64,000 nt of DNA from Parabacteroides sp. PH5-46 (GCF_029892785.1 NZ_JARXXA010000018.1:21569-85568), one strand, 5' to 3'; positions 49,101-57,181 are shown, counted from the first letter of the stretch. A program made the numbers and translations. Notes: generated by a model not told the origin, from the sequence alone.

Positions 49101-49573
49101 ATTTCAAAATTATACCCGCCATCCACATCATCATAATAAAGACCAAACTTAACCGTTTCTCCTTTTCTTACATAAGGAACAGTTGCAGCATAGATTTTTT
49201 TTGGAGTAGTACCAGCTTCTTTAACGGCAAAAAGATAATATCCGGTTCCGGAATGGTCAGGGTGAGACCATATACTAGGGTTGCCATGACCAACCTGATT
49301 GGAATTTTTTGTAATGATACATTCTCCTATATTTGAGGCCATTGGAACAGCAGTAGCATAGGTGAAGTCGTAATAGCTCCCGTATATTCCAGGGTTCGGT
49401 AGTATATATTCACCACTGAATTCGGGTCTTTCGAAATCTTCAATAAAGACTTCTACAAGAGTAGCTTGCTGTGCAAACATCTGTCCTCCTGTCAATAACA
49501 GTCCTAGTAAGAATACCATGATTCTTACTTGCTTGAGGTATATCGTTGTTTTTAATACTTTATTCATAACCAT
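43154..49573 (-). CDS. Giant T9SS-exported surface protein with repeated modules
   Basis: 2139 residues. A signal peptide ends near MFAQQ (about 36); ATG at 49567 is an alternative start. Four modules follow, each a jelly-roll-like unit containing a GYY(L/F)-type motif and ending in a DDI signature (GIDDITVT, LDDISVT, MDDIEIK, MDDIEIY). An Ig-like segment follows each unit, near residues 226, 567, 879 and 1339. A further unique region precedes a T9SS sorting domain (about 2065-2139, starting VTTYNNTIAVSS). The gene starts 8 bases after the second fimbrillin-like gene, so it is the last gene of the fimbrial operon. A role in adhesion is inferred from size, repeats and context. Confidence 0.82.
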   Translation of the reverse strand: MVMNKVLKTTIYLKQVRIMVFLLGLLLTGGQMFAQQATLVEVFIEDFERPEFSGEYILPNPGIYGSYYDFTYATAVPMASNIGECIITKNSNQVGHGNPSIWSHPDHSGTGYYLFAVKEAGTTPKKIYAATVPYVRKGETVKFGLYYDDVDGGYNFEIQATGTGLGGATNTSDNFYNSGGGWQFWSYSATATQDGEITFSIVDKYGYYDKSHKFGIDDITVTMKAIQIVSPASFTTYTKVNTQVAVPFQAKYYNPLGSNTDTYTWQKYNGSSWITATGTEVAEPGNATSFTTKFTPTAETVEGSVNYRLAVTAGSDTFYSDIITVEYIANEYLFMENFGGNWPSTDQTDPAGASGDWWIQAGSQPTITTEFSYGQPDKDASNKNEIKQAYGEIPIKLDVDGVARYAITKLAGWQLPLPGYSGQEWKWGHGDGSGKKGFDDHTIPGDNSRGYFMYSLNPTNGQKTVYETTIPVTEGMKGKSFAFNAWQVALWGRDDGLTYQFKMEVEKPGSTLTSSAEFGVSDGWEEKELLFHIPSNYSEKESYIKIRISSFGNNLWLGLDDISVTEHDTHVIITSPNTESHVGSNVSCMVNYKFISSSIKYKWQKSNDGNGWTDIAEANGTAVGISGNFATNISSVEDGYYFRILITTSDDTDFTEAMASAPIQLFRDTNYLIKEDFKGCGSTQNFIYKADNIYDIPGYTYTDANAETVRPNPGSGYYIITNQVYLNYWTDSGSSVESTTDWYTDITDHTGCNGYFLLVHARKQTEGETMKFYETTLSDLCPGSKLSFKAWIADLERNKNTTQKFKFLVSFDNGHTEEYITETISGGNNAPWIQYGLDFFVPQGVTTATLSILAEGDSWDWGKAFAMDDIEIKQLNPVQIITPDQSEISILSGQTASLTGSYACGELSGDLTYQWESSPDRVTWTEAGTPTNVANGNFETNEYTTTAITSTVYYRLTVKSASASLSSEPLKIVPTTISPKTYFVCPDNMTDDQATRDYRKGGGNVFLPGMVSKGEPGYLPSLIYLEVPEINGIIYKWYTSETAGSPLTDQDEYDKNQNYTSGTDVQDPILVSDGKTHTISIQNERNTEGKFANRTYWVEICDSDGNPLPNTVRIPFHLEQGYLCGSIKAIVSTANSRRIHREDFGGTSDSDPKIKTDPPANMIIDYDQHILDDQELPEGSYLISKESPTLNNSGWKAIEDHIYEGIANEKHGYLVAINANEEPGRFYTYQMDNLGSCRNIEMVFTGWFASPVTWNGTEKANLKFTLTDTHTGLILAEFISGNMVDEENKWRQFGFRFFVPDQVTSISLEVVNNNFGTSGGNDVLMDDIEIYLAMPPVTLVPSLDSYICQENAENAYGIATLEGSYTDDGTLGDYLDYWWEFRKDGTDTWVLIPGTNNSVSNGVVTTENSIYTISKFTDANNGDYRLVVGQAGTFGNKLNYDCLAVSEPRKLTFSSTVAPFPTPSLEDNTTAFCYNDVDENGYVTITNKDNGTYSRFSWLLDGAIIQNSSSKELKLKLEDYEPGYYTISLTAFNEVECSNTSIHRFLIFPKVTTWTGKGELNNWNDFKNWDNGVPGDCTNAIIPNASISVDTTILLGHYPNLLKPTVETLNGTDYKTNQDNLNKQQQAINEENTFSLRPACDSIMFKMGGGVARTDYLKYRFAYVDLDIKPNRWYTLSAPLRSMYSGDYFIIGNVARQNPTVYMMKYNAKNPQTSDIPAIAEGDFSNPFNTLTEDLYPGLGYAVWVDDGKTASEKEIQPFRFPKDSTQYTMWNYHGVELGKTEWLNRSYKGRFTYERNFTGSLPNTVNTASFDVTIETDKTSYSTTLVGNPFMSHLNFSKFASANGITGGYYIWTSGETFEAINPSLFSNDPNEIAPMQAFIIKAFKDDLTFTFDMSVTTLSDANNNNVLRSTKASTENTVLRMDVLRDSVAQSNIRLRYIPLEENTYSERKDMWTLFSEDVTTPAVLYTLLDGKAASIRTLGDLSKPIELGIRTSEKGKLTLRLSGMETLDISENIYLEDKLTGKIHNLRDNPDYTFENETGNVTGRLFLRIGDATIEEGTQGDWNIRVTTYNNTIAVSSLPNDPIESVRIYSIQGKLLYEKKDIKQTSFSVLPSIEKQVIIVAVTTNQHRKKQKVMIK

Positions 49574-49580
49574 TCGATTA

Positions 49581-51464
49581 TTAGAATATAATTGACTGAT
49601 TCCTGATCAGGGAATTTGAACTGCTTTTTGTCTCGGGCGTTGAACTTCTGGTAGAGGGTGATTCTATTAAGTCGGAGCTTACCGGGGGTATTGTTGGCGT
49701 TCCGATAGAAACGATGTTCTGGATATTCAGTTTGTACCAGTTATTACGTACAACACCGAAGCGGCCGTATCCACCGACACTTACTACTGGTTCAGCAACG
49801 GGAAAGTGTTCAATCGGCGCTTCATAAAACATCTCTCCATTTTTATAAAAAGAAAGCTTATCGGATGTTGCCGGATTTGTATTAGCACTCAGATCATCCC
49901 AATTGAAAGAAGGGTTGTCTTGTTTGAATTTTGCTATTGCGTCCAGTATACCGTCGCGAAGATATATATGAATGTTTTCTGTCGTTGTTGCCGATGCATA
50001 TATTTTCACATCTTCCGGACGAAGGATGTAGAAGGTGTTGTTGTTTTTATCATAGTTGTTATACTTATAATCTTCAATATTTTTGTCGCCACCCTTAAAT
50101 ACGAAGAAGTCTCCCATTTGTTCTACTTTGGTTGGTTTTTCGTTTGTTTTGTCTTTTCCGAATACTTCTCTTTTAAGAATAGCTTTAAATATAACCCGCG
50201 TGACCCGGTCCCCCTTTTGTTCGCTTTGTACCATTGTGTTTTCGGGAATGTATACCGGCGCATCATCTCCCGTTGTCCATCCCCAGTATCCTGAATATGT
50301 ATATATAGGTGGAGACAGCCTTTTAGCTTTACTATCTGTCGCGTCAGGATTAAGTGCGTCCTCACTTGTGATATAACTAAAATTAGCATTTGAAGCGGAA
50401 GTAAAGTTTGGATCTTCGGCATAAGACTTCTCTCTGTCTATTTGACCCTGTTTTTCCATCGTGCCATTTGCCATATTGGTAAGATGTCTGAGCCAGTAGC
50501 TTGATTTATTAACGACGTCTACTTCCCATGTCAGGTCGGTAGCCACCATGTAGCGTACCCGGTCGGTAACAAGCCCTAATCCGTCGTATGTATGGATATG
50601 CGGTTTGGCGTCGCATTTTTTTGTTTCTCTGTCAAAATATCCCGGGCAACCATATACAGGACATTTAATGCAATCCTCGGGTATGTCGTAATCATCACCC
50701 CAAGGTGCTGCCAGTTGGTTGTTGTAATCCAGTAACATCACAAACCGGCCGAAATCAGCTACGGCTGTAGAGCGAGTACCTGTGGTTGGTCCGGTGTATT
50801 CACTGCTTATTTTAGCAACAGCACGCTCTACGTTAATCTGAACAGGGTTGTATTCTGCTTTTTCCGCAGATTCGTAAAAGTTGCTGTTGGTTAATTGTAT
50901 GAGTCCCTGATGATTTAGCATCAGGAAATGGGCTGCTTCATTGTTTACTGTTTGATACATATTAGTAGTAACTGTTGCATCAAATGTACCATTTTCTATA
51001 GCAGATAGTAATCCTCCTCCTTCTTCAGTAATTCTTTTAATAGCGTTGTTTGGGTTAATAATGATAAGCATTTTGTAATTGTCCGGCTTTAATTCTTTAG
51101 CTTTGGTTTGAATAATAATATGATCTTCAGTTTTTTTCCAAGGGGTGCGGAGATCATTACCGGTAACATTTATATCATTCGAATTGACATTCAGCTGTAT
51201 ATCCAAATCCCAGCAATGTGCTACTATATTTCCTTTATAGAGTACAAGACGTATTCCATCAATCATAATTTCTGCATTGCTTCCCTTATCAACCCCGGTA
51301 GCCTTGGTTAATAGCGGCAAGTTCATAGTAAGGGACAAATGGTCTCCATTGCCACCAACATTACCACTCCCTTCACTGTCATCCAACAGTGGGTCGTCGG
51401 TACATGAAGTTAGCAATAAAGCTATCCCTGCCATTAGAATTATATGATACAGAAAATGTTTCAT
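49581..51464 (-). CDS. Mfa1/FimA-like fimbrial lipoprotein, second subunit
   Basis: About 627 residues from ATG at 51464 (a TTG 15 codons upstream is unlikely). A lipoprotein signal ends at LLLTSC. The body has the fimbrillin pattern seen in the Mfa1-like protein upstream, including KINVERAVAKIS-type and VVRNNWYKLNIQNI segments. A Cys/His cluster (Cys265, Cys268, Cys273, Cys283, then HIH) is unusual for this family and could form disulfides or bind a metal. It lies downstream of the Mfa1-like gene across an inverted-repeat element and may be a minor or tip subunit. Confidence 0.78.
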   Translation of the reverse strand: MKHFLYHIILMAGIALLLTSCTDDPLLDDSEGSGNVGGNGDHLSLTMNLPLLTKATGVDKGSNAEIMIDGIRLVLYKGNIVAHCWDLDIQLNVNSNDINVTGNDLRTPWKKTEDHIIIQTKAKELKPDNYKMLIIINPNNAIKRITEEGGGLLSAIENGTFDATVTTNMYQTVNNEAAHFLMLNHQGLIQLTNSNFYESAEKAEYNPVQINVERAVAKISSEYTGPTTGTRSTAVADFGRFVMLLDYNNQLAAPWGDDYDIPEDCIKCPVYGCPGYFDRETKKCDAKPHIHTYDGLGLVTDRVRYMVATDLTWEVDVVNKSSYWLRHLTNMANGTMEKQGQIDREKSYAEDPNFTSASNANFSYITSEDALNPDATDSKAKRLSPPIYTYSGYWGWTTGDDAPVYIPENTMVQSEQKGDRVTRVIFKAILKREVFGKDKTNEKPTKVEQMGDFFVFKGGDKNIEDYKYNNYDKNNNTFYILRPEDVKIYASATTTENIHIYLRDGILDAIAKFKQDNPSFNWDDLSANTNPATSDKLSFYKNGEMFYEAPIEHFPVAEPVVSVGGYGRFGVVRNNWYKLNIQNIVSIGTPTIPPVSSDLIESPSTRSSTPETKSSSNSLIRNQSIIF

Positions 51465-51601
51465 TACCTTTATTCTTAGATACTGCTTAAATACGTGAAA
51501 ACCACTCAAACAGAACCCACCCTTATTGTATTCTTTTTATTTATAAAACAGTATTAAAACCAAAATACATCATAGTGCATTTCAGTTAGTTACAGTGAAG
51601 C

Positions 51602-51691
51602 AAAAAACGCATGCGTGCGTTTTACCGATCACATGCGTGCGTTTTTACAATTGCACGCATGCGATTTGCAAAAAGTACGCATGCTATTTTT
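51602..51691. repeat. Nested inverted repeat of GCATGCGTGCG-type units (site 5)
   Basis: Four units (51607-51620 with the perfect palindrome ACGCATGCGT, 51630-51641, 51653-51664 and 51676-51686) form two arms of about 39 bases around a loop of about 12. The arms agree at most positions. The unit and the right flank (TTTTTACTTCCTGTAA) match the element at 20718-20806. It separates two fimbrial genes in one operon. A T-run following it on the minus strand could give partial termination after the Mfa1-like gene. Confidence 0.88.
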
Positions 51692-51719
51692 ACTTCCTGT
51701 AATAAATGCATATAATTAC

Positions 51720-53384
51720 TTAGAGATCTATTCCCTGATTACGTTCTAACCATGGAAGGATAGTAAACTCAACAGATAACCATGATTCATCTTTATCATC
51801 CGGATCTGGTCTGTCTTTTGGTTCAGGTATTTCTGCTGTTCCATAATTCTTGATACTGTTTAGTGACAGATTATACCAGTTGTTGCGAACAACACCATAA
51901 CGACCGTATGCCATATTTTGATCTTGAAGGTCATTGCTAAAGTGACGAATAGGTACATAATAATAGTTCGGTGCATCTTTAGCAAAAAAGCGTACGGTAG
52001 CTCCATTATTGGTAATGTCTTTTGAAGCGGTTGGAGCAGATGTGTAATTACTAAAGTCGGTAGCCATATTTACTAAAATAGTAGGTAGAGCAATGATTCC
52101 GGCATTTTCGGACAACTGGATAAGGTCCTTCCATTCAGCGTTGTTAGCATTAGTAATTTTTGTTGTAGGCTCGCCGGCTGCAGCATATATCTCCTGTATA
52201 TCTACAAGAGTGAATGCCATATTGCGGTATAAGAAATATGGATCACCTGCAGTTAAATTCTTTTTAAAGAACGTTGTTTTGGGAGTAATGACTGCAGAAA
52301 TTAGCACACAGGTAGTTACATCTTCCCATTGATCTTTTGCATCCATTGTATTTTCCGTTACATAGGCATAAGTATCCTTATTGACAGGATCAGGATAAGT
52401 CGTGTTTGTTGTAGGCTCATAGGAAAGAACAGCAGTTCCTGATTTGTAATTAAACTCATTTGAAAGTGTAAAAGTACTGCTTGCATTGCGACTATGGCTG
52501 ACATCGTCCCAGTTTGGGTCTTTGGCATACATATATATACGATTCGCAGCAGTCGCTACTTCTGGGATTGTGTCGGTTACAGACCCTGACGAAATACTTG
52601 ACTCGTCAAGCATACCAATCGGATTTCTCATCCAGAATGTTTTTTTGTTGACAACATCAACATCCCATTTAATCTCGCCAATATTTGCGTCTAGTGTTGT
52701 ATTAGTCGTTATATCGGCAGCTGCATTCATGGTTACTTTAGCAACTGCACGTTCAACGTTTAATTTGACTGGGGCAGCTTCTGCTTTATCTGCAGTATCG
52801 TAAATATCACTTTCTTTCACATCTATTAATCCTGCAAAGTTACTCATCAGGAAGTTGTTTCTGTTTGCAGCACCAGTAATATCATCAACTGTAACTGTAG
52901 CAGCAGTAGTCATAATGCTTAATACTGCATCTACAGCTGTAGCAGTTGTCAAATCTGCGGGAGGATTAATAAATACAGCTAATTTATAATTAGCTTTTAC
53001 AACTTCTTTTGCTTTTGTTCTATAGGTTGTAGCATTAGCTCCCGGCGAAATACTGTGCATATCGCCACCTGGTGCAATTGGAGTACCTATTTGATCCAAT
53101 AGAATCTGGTACTTAACTTTACTGTTAGGATCATCACCATCATATAAAACAATAATCGCAGAATTAACCTTGTTTTCATCAGCTGTACCGTAGTGAGTAT
53201 CTCCTTCAGCTTTTGTTACGCCACGAACACTGCTGTTGATCAGAGCAAGGGAGATGTAACCCATTTCACCTTCTGTCTTACCTTTATCTTCACCTCCATC
53301 AGGAAGATTATCCGAACAGGAAGTAAACACTAATCCGGCTACCAAAGTAGCCCAAGCTATTCTCTTGAAATAATTTTTCTTCAT
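51720..53384 (-). CDS. Mfa1-like major fimbrial subunit
   Basis: A 554-residue lipoprotein (signal MKKNYFKRIAWATLVAGLVF, then TSCSDN). The NVERAVAKVTMNAA segment and the GRYGVVRNNWYNLSLNSIKN motif near the C-terminus are typical of Mfa1/FimA-type fimbrillins. These are exported as lipoproteins, matured by a protease and polymerised on the cell surface by strand exchange. It follows the Mfa2-like anchor gene, the expected order for such an operon. Confidence 0.86.
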   Translation of the reverse strand: MKKNYFKRIAWATLVAGLVFTSCSDNLPDGGEDKGKTEGEMGYISLALINSSVRGVTKAEGDTHYGTADENKVNSAIIVLYDGDDPNSKVKYQILLDQIGTPIAPGGDMHSISPGANATTYRTKAKEVVKANYKLAVFINPPADLTTATAVDAVLSIMTTAATVTVDDITGAANRNNFLMSNFAGLIDVKESDIYDTADKAEAAPVKLNVERAVAKVTMNAAADITTNTTLDANIGEIKWDVDVVNKKTFWMRNPIGMLDESSISSGSVTDTIPEVATAANRIYMYAKDPNWDDVSHSRNASSTFTLSNEFNYKSGTAVLSYEPTTNTTYPDPVNKDTYAYVTENTMDAKDQWEDVTTCVLISAVITPKTTFFKKNLTAGDPYFLYRNMAFTLVDIQEIYAAAGEPTTKITNANNAEWKDLIQLSENAGIIALPTILVNMATDFSNYTSAPTASKDITNNGATVRFFAKDAPNYYYVPIRHFSNDLQDQNMAYGRYGVVRNNWYNLSLNSIKNYGTAEIPEPKDRPDPDDKDESWLSVEFTILPWLERNQGIDL

Positions 53385-53434
53385 AAAACAATTAATTATT
53401 AAAGTATATATTATCGTATTTAATTCTAAAATCT

Positions 53435-54535
53435 TTATTGATCAATATCCTGGAAACGAATAATCCAATCATTGATAGAGACCTGAACAGATACCCAGTG
53501 ACCTTCCGGGTCTGGATCAGTCGGATCAGTCGGATCGGTTGGGTCAGTTGGATCCGTAGGGTCAGTTGGGTCTGTCGGATCAGTTGGGTCCGTAGGATCT
53601 CCATCATCTTTAATGAAAGTGAGGAATATCAGAATGTAATATTCATCTTCACGGTCGAGGTATTCCTGAAGCTGTATGTTTGAATATTGCAGCATGCGGA
53701 GAGCGTTCAGGTATTTAATCAATGGTATTTCAAGGATTATTTTACCTGTCTTTTTATCGCTTATACGTAAAATATTCACACGCCCATCATTCATTAAACG
53801 GAGCGAGTTCATTTCGGCAATAGCACCTACTTCCGCATCGTTTGCTGTATAATAGGGGAAGTATGATATCCTACGGTCTGCCGGGTCAAGTACGGTATTC
53901 TCATTATCATACCAGCCATCAGCAGATAGTATACGAATATCAAGGTTTTTTACATTGATAGGAATACTGTCGTTTTGGCTCTGTATAACAAGTCTGAACT
54001 TCTTGGTATCTTTCATAAGCGATACCGTATAGGTCTTTTCTTCCATGTCGGAAAATGTTACATCAGACAACATGCCGTGCCAAAGTGGCTCTAGTTCTGA
54101 GTTACGACTTACTATCCGGTTTTCGTAGTCTTTAACCTTGAGTTGAAAATCACTGAGGGTTGAACTGCCTGGTGTCAGAGTAGGAAATTCGTACGAGTCT
54201 GCGTCGAGCCCTGCCCATACGACAATCGTATAGTTTTGCCCGAGCCATTCATCGGGAACTGCTATTGTGTAGTTTTCCGGGAACGGATGTTGAGTATCTT
54301 TAACTTCCCTTACCAATACACCTGTTTCCGCATCAAACATAAAGATGCTTAAAGAAGTAACCTGGCGGTGGAACTGATCAACATACTCTATGTTGTAGTC
54401 ATACACAATCTTCAAGTAGTTGGGACAGGGCATTGCTCCGTCTTTCACGCATGAAGAACCGAATAATAGCATTCCTGTAAGTATAGGGAGAAACAATGTT
54501 CGTATATTCTTTATCATTGTTCTTATGTTTATCAT
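53435..54535 (-). CDS. Mfa2/FimB-like fimbrial anchor lipoprotein with DPT repeats
   Basis: A 366-residue lipoprotein (lipobox LLFGSSC; signal from ATG 54535, which overlaps the upstream stop as ATGA). The body matches the Mfa2/FimB group, which anchors fimbriae and limits their length. Near the C-terminus, about nine consecutive Asp-Pro-Thr units form a rigid linker before a final strand-like segment (GHWVSVQVSINDWIIRFQD). I do not know of such a linker in the family. The repeats should be prone to length change. Confidence 0.82.
   Translation of the reverse strand: MINIRTMIKNIRTLFLPILTGMLLFGSSCVKDGAMPCPNYLKIVYDYNIEYVDQFHRQVTSLSIFMFDAETGVLVREVKDTQHPFPENYTIAVPDEWLGQNYTIVVWAGLDADSYEFPTLTPGSSTLSDFQLKVKDYENRIVSRNSELEPLWHGMLSDVTFSDMEEKTYTVSLMKDTKKFRLVIQSQNDSIPINVKNLDIRILSADGWYDNENTVLDPADRRISYFPYYTANDAEVGAIAEMNSLRLMNDGRVNILRISDKKTGKIILEIPLIKYLNALRMLQYSNIQLQEYLDREDEYYILIFLTFIKDDGDPTDPTDPTDPTDPTDPTDPTDPTDPTDPDPEGHWVSVQVSINDWIIRFQDIDQ
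53513..53600 (-). repeat. 9-bp tandem repeats coding for Asp-Pro-Thr
   Basis: About nine consecutive 9-base units of the GGATCAGTC/GGGTCAGTT type encode (DPT)n in the fimbrial anchor gene. Synonymous differences between units show they are not a fresh expansion, but the array could still vary in copy number between strains. Confidence 0.8.
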
Positions 54536-55983
54536 CTTTGAGATTGTTCTTTTTTGTTTAATTGATCAAGATTGTGCGACGCATCGGCATTTTTTGCCTG
54601 AATAGCCTGCTGGAAGTATTTGCGCGCACGTTTGAAATCCCCCCGCTGGGCATAGGCTACCCCCAGGTTATTCCATGCTTCGGGTATGTCTATTCCGGAT
54701 AGGTGTTCGATTGCACGTTCTGCAGATCCGGCTTCGATGTCTGTAGCAGCCGCGTTTACCTTACTGATGTGATTGTCGGGGAACATACGAACAGCTACAT
54801 CAAATACTTCTTTGAACTCTTTACTGTCTTTGGGATAGCTGTTGGCTACCAGGAACATTTCGTTCAGGTTAAGCAGTTGAGGACGCGTACGGATCATCCT
54901 TCTTGCTTCGTCTACATTGAACGCACGGGCAATGTATGAAACTTTAAATTCGTTACGGCGTAGTGAAGGGTATACCTCGTTTAGTAACATCTTATATACA
55001 TTTCCACCATTGAAAGACTCAAGTGCACGTTTGCGGCGGGTAATATCAGGTGTATTGTCTATAATTGATATAATTTCGTTGCGATAAGGAATTGTTGATG
55101 TATTTAAAATAGCTTCCAATCCATCCCAGTCTTCGCCTTTACCTTCGTAGCTTATATTTGCTGTATTCCAATTGTATCTTTGTTGCAGATAAGTCATGAA
55201 CGATTTTGCACGATTCTGTGAAAGGGTAAGATTCCCGTTAAAATTACCTTCGGGAGAAGAATACCCTGTTACCGTATGACGTGTGATGGTTAAGTCCGGA
55301 TCGTTTTGCAGCTCCTTGACAAGTGCATCTACCTCTCTCAATACAGATGCATTGTTCTTGAAGTCGGGTAACAGTTCATAACGGTTTACTACATAGTTTA
55401 TACGTGCAACAAATGTTTCGCTACGTTCTTTAATCTCTGCTTCGGGTACGATGTAAGAAACATGGTATTCCGGCATGAATACAGAAGGCTTTGATGGTAT
55501 GATGTCGTTCTTAACCAGTTTTTTATCCTGAACATTTCCACAATCAGCACATCCGCTGGCATCTCCGTAAATGTACATATCGGCACCTTCAGCCCATTCT
55601 TCATAGGGAATAGAATAAGAGAGCTTTAATGTCTGTGAAGAACTATGTTTCCTTTTTACCAGCACTTGTGGTGTTTGCTCGAATACAGGATTGTCGTAAG
55701 CCAGAAGCCGTTCGATTGCTTTATAACGTTTAGAACCTGCAACCACAGCCGGTGGCAGATGATATACCGCTTGATCTTTTGTTATTATAGCCGGAGTAAG
55801 TACAAGCATTCCTTGTGCCGGAATCCGGGACTCGCCTAAGAGGACATCTATATCGATATGGAGTGAATTTCCCACTCGTTCGGCTTTGAACGAGTACGTT
55901 ATCTTTTCGGGATAATTGATACTTCCTGCCGTTGCAGACAATACCATACTAAGTAATATGAGTATAGAGTATACTTTTTTCAT
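54532..55983 (-). CDS. DUF3868/OmpA-like protein of the fimbrial operon
   Basis: A 483-residue exported protein with a signal ending at ATAGS. An N-terminal DUF3868 domain is followed by an OmpA-like peptidoglycan-binding domain (about 215-345, with TVTGYSSPEGNFNGNLTLS) and TPR-like repeats at the end (AWNNLGVAYAQRGDFKRARKYF). Proteins of this pattern precede Mfa-type fimbrial genes in Bacteroidales. It overlaps the anchor gene by 4 bases and probably stabilises the assembly site at the cell wall. Confidence 0.82.
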   Translation of the reverse strand: MKKVYSILILLSMVLSATAGSINYPEKITYSFKAERVGNSLHIDIDVLLGESRIPAQGMLVLTPAIITKDQAVYHLPPAVVAGSKRYKAIERLLAYDNPVFEQTPQVLVKRKHSSSQTLKLSYSIPYEEWAEGADMYIYGDASGCADCGNVQDKKLVKNDIIPSKPSVFMPEYHVSYIVPEAEIKERSETFVARINYVVNRYELLPDFKNNASVLREVDALVKELQNDPDLTITRHTVTGYSSPEGNFNGNLTLSQNRAKSFMTYLQQRYNWNTANISYEGKGEDWDGLEAILNTSTIPYRNEIISIIDNTPDITRRKRALESFNGGNVYKMLLNEVYPSLRRNEFKVSYIARAFNVDEARRMIRTRPQLLNLNEMFLVANSYPKDSKEFKEVFDVAVRMFPDNHISKVNAAATDIEAGSAERAIEHLSGIDIPEAWNNLGVAYAQRGDFKRARKYFQQAIQAKNADASHNLDQLNKKEQSQR

Positions 55984-55992
55984 GATTGATGT

Positions 55993-56697
55993 TTATAGAA
56001 ATAACAGGAATGAAATAGTAGCTTTTGTTGGGCCGAAATAGTTTTTAACGCCGTTTTCAATAGAACCTCCACATGAGGCGCAAGGATATTTATCGTAATG
56101 TACCCGCACATAGCCGGCTCCTAAGGATAATTCAAAATTCCAGCGTTTGCTAAGTATCCACTGATGTCCGAATACAAGTCCTCCTCCGTAAAAATGACCT
56201 TCATAGCGATTCTCATCTAAATCGTCGAAAACACTTAGCGGCAAATTGATTTTTGAGAAATTATATTCTCCACCTAAGGCATGTACTCCGAGGTAACTCC
56301 CGTTAAAGCGTTCACAGAACCAATAACGAAACTCCGGTTGAACAAGCCAATGCTTCCAGTGTTTCTGATTGTCGGGATCGTAGAAGTTATATCCGCCACC
56401 CAATTCAAGTGAAGTCTTTTTACTAAGTCCAATCTCAAGAGCAAGATTAGGTGTTAGCGTTGCAGCATATAACAAATTAATTTTCAAAGCAACCGATGAA
56501 GGAGGATTGATGATATGAGGAACCTGCACAGTCTTATTACCTATTAGCTGTATATTCTGAGTAGATAATAGTGTTGGGTTTTCCTGTGCGCTTAGCTTGT
56601 TGGTAAGAGAAACAACTAAAGCCAGGCAAATAATTCCGACTCTCATGAGAACGGATCGTTTTTTTATGACTAATTTTAGACTACTTTGATAACTCAT
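55993..56697 (-). CDS. DUF3575 outer-membrane protein of the fimbrial operon
   Basis: About 234 residues from ATG at 56697; ATG at 56646 gives a shorter, more standard signal peptide ending in LSAQ. The mature part has alternating strands typical of a small outer-membrane barrel and the DUF3575 start SVALKINLLYAATLTPNLALE. DUF3575 genes routinely head Mfa-type fimbrial operons, as here. The gap of 9 bases to the next gene fits co-transcription. Confidence 0.82.
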   Translation of the reverse strand: MSYQSSLKLVIKKRSVLMRVGIICLALVVSLTNKLSAQENPTLLSTQNIQLIGNKTVQVPHIINPPSSVALKINLLYAATLTPNLALEIGLSKKTSLELGGGYNFYDPDNQKHWKHWLVQPEFRYWFCERFNGSYLGVHALGGEYNFSKINLPLSVFDDLDENRYEGHFYGGGLVFGHQWILSKRWNFELSLGAGYVRVHYDKYPCASCGGSIENGVKNYFGPTKATISFLLFL

Positions 56698-56961
56698 AAA
56701 CGATGGGTTAGTGTATCTGTTTGACAAAGGGTGGATTATTTCCTTATGTCTTCTTATTTCTATCCGTGATTATAACAAAACTTATCTATTAAAGTTCAAA
56801 AGGGTAATTTGAAGTTTAATATAAAACCGCTGTTTTATAAATTAGATAAGATTTGGCAATTATTTTATATTATATATTCGTTTTCTTATTCAATATGATT
56901 AGGATTTCTTATATCTGTTGCATAATTAAAAACGTTTACTTATATCTATTTCATAAAATTC
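56698..56961 (-). other. Leader region of the fimbrial operon
   Basis: About 260 bases of AT-rich sequence between the predicted transcription start and the first fimbrial gene. It may hold a regulatory leader, but I see no strong hairpin or repeat. Confidence 0.4.
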
Positions 56962-56993
56962 CGCAAATGTAATACATTTTTCGATAATTGTGC
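56962..56993 (-). promoter_or_regulatory. Bacteroidetes-type promoter of the fimbrial operon
   Basis: On the minus strand TACATTTG (56962-56969) is preceded after 21 bases by TTG (56991-56993). This fits -7 and -33 elements and places the start near 56956. Confidence 0.6.
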
Positions 56994-57181
56994 AATTAAA
57001 GGTGCTTTTTTTATAGCTTTATTGAATTATGTTTAATACTGATTAGTGAGGGATGTTAAAATATGTTCTATCTAGGACTATTTTGGGTTTTATTCTAAAA
57101 TAGTGTAAAAAGCAATGGGTTTGTTAATATTTTTACAAAATATATAATTAGACACGAAGTCACAATTAACAAATCAGCAGA

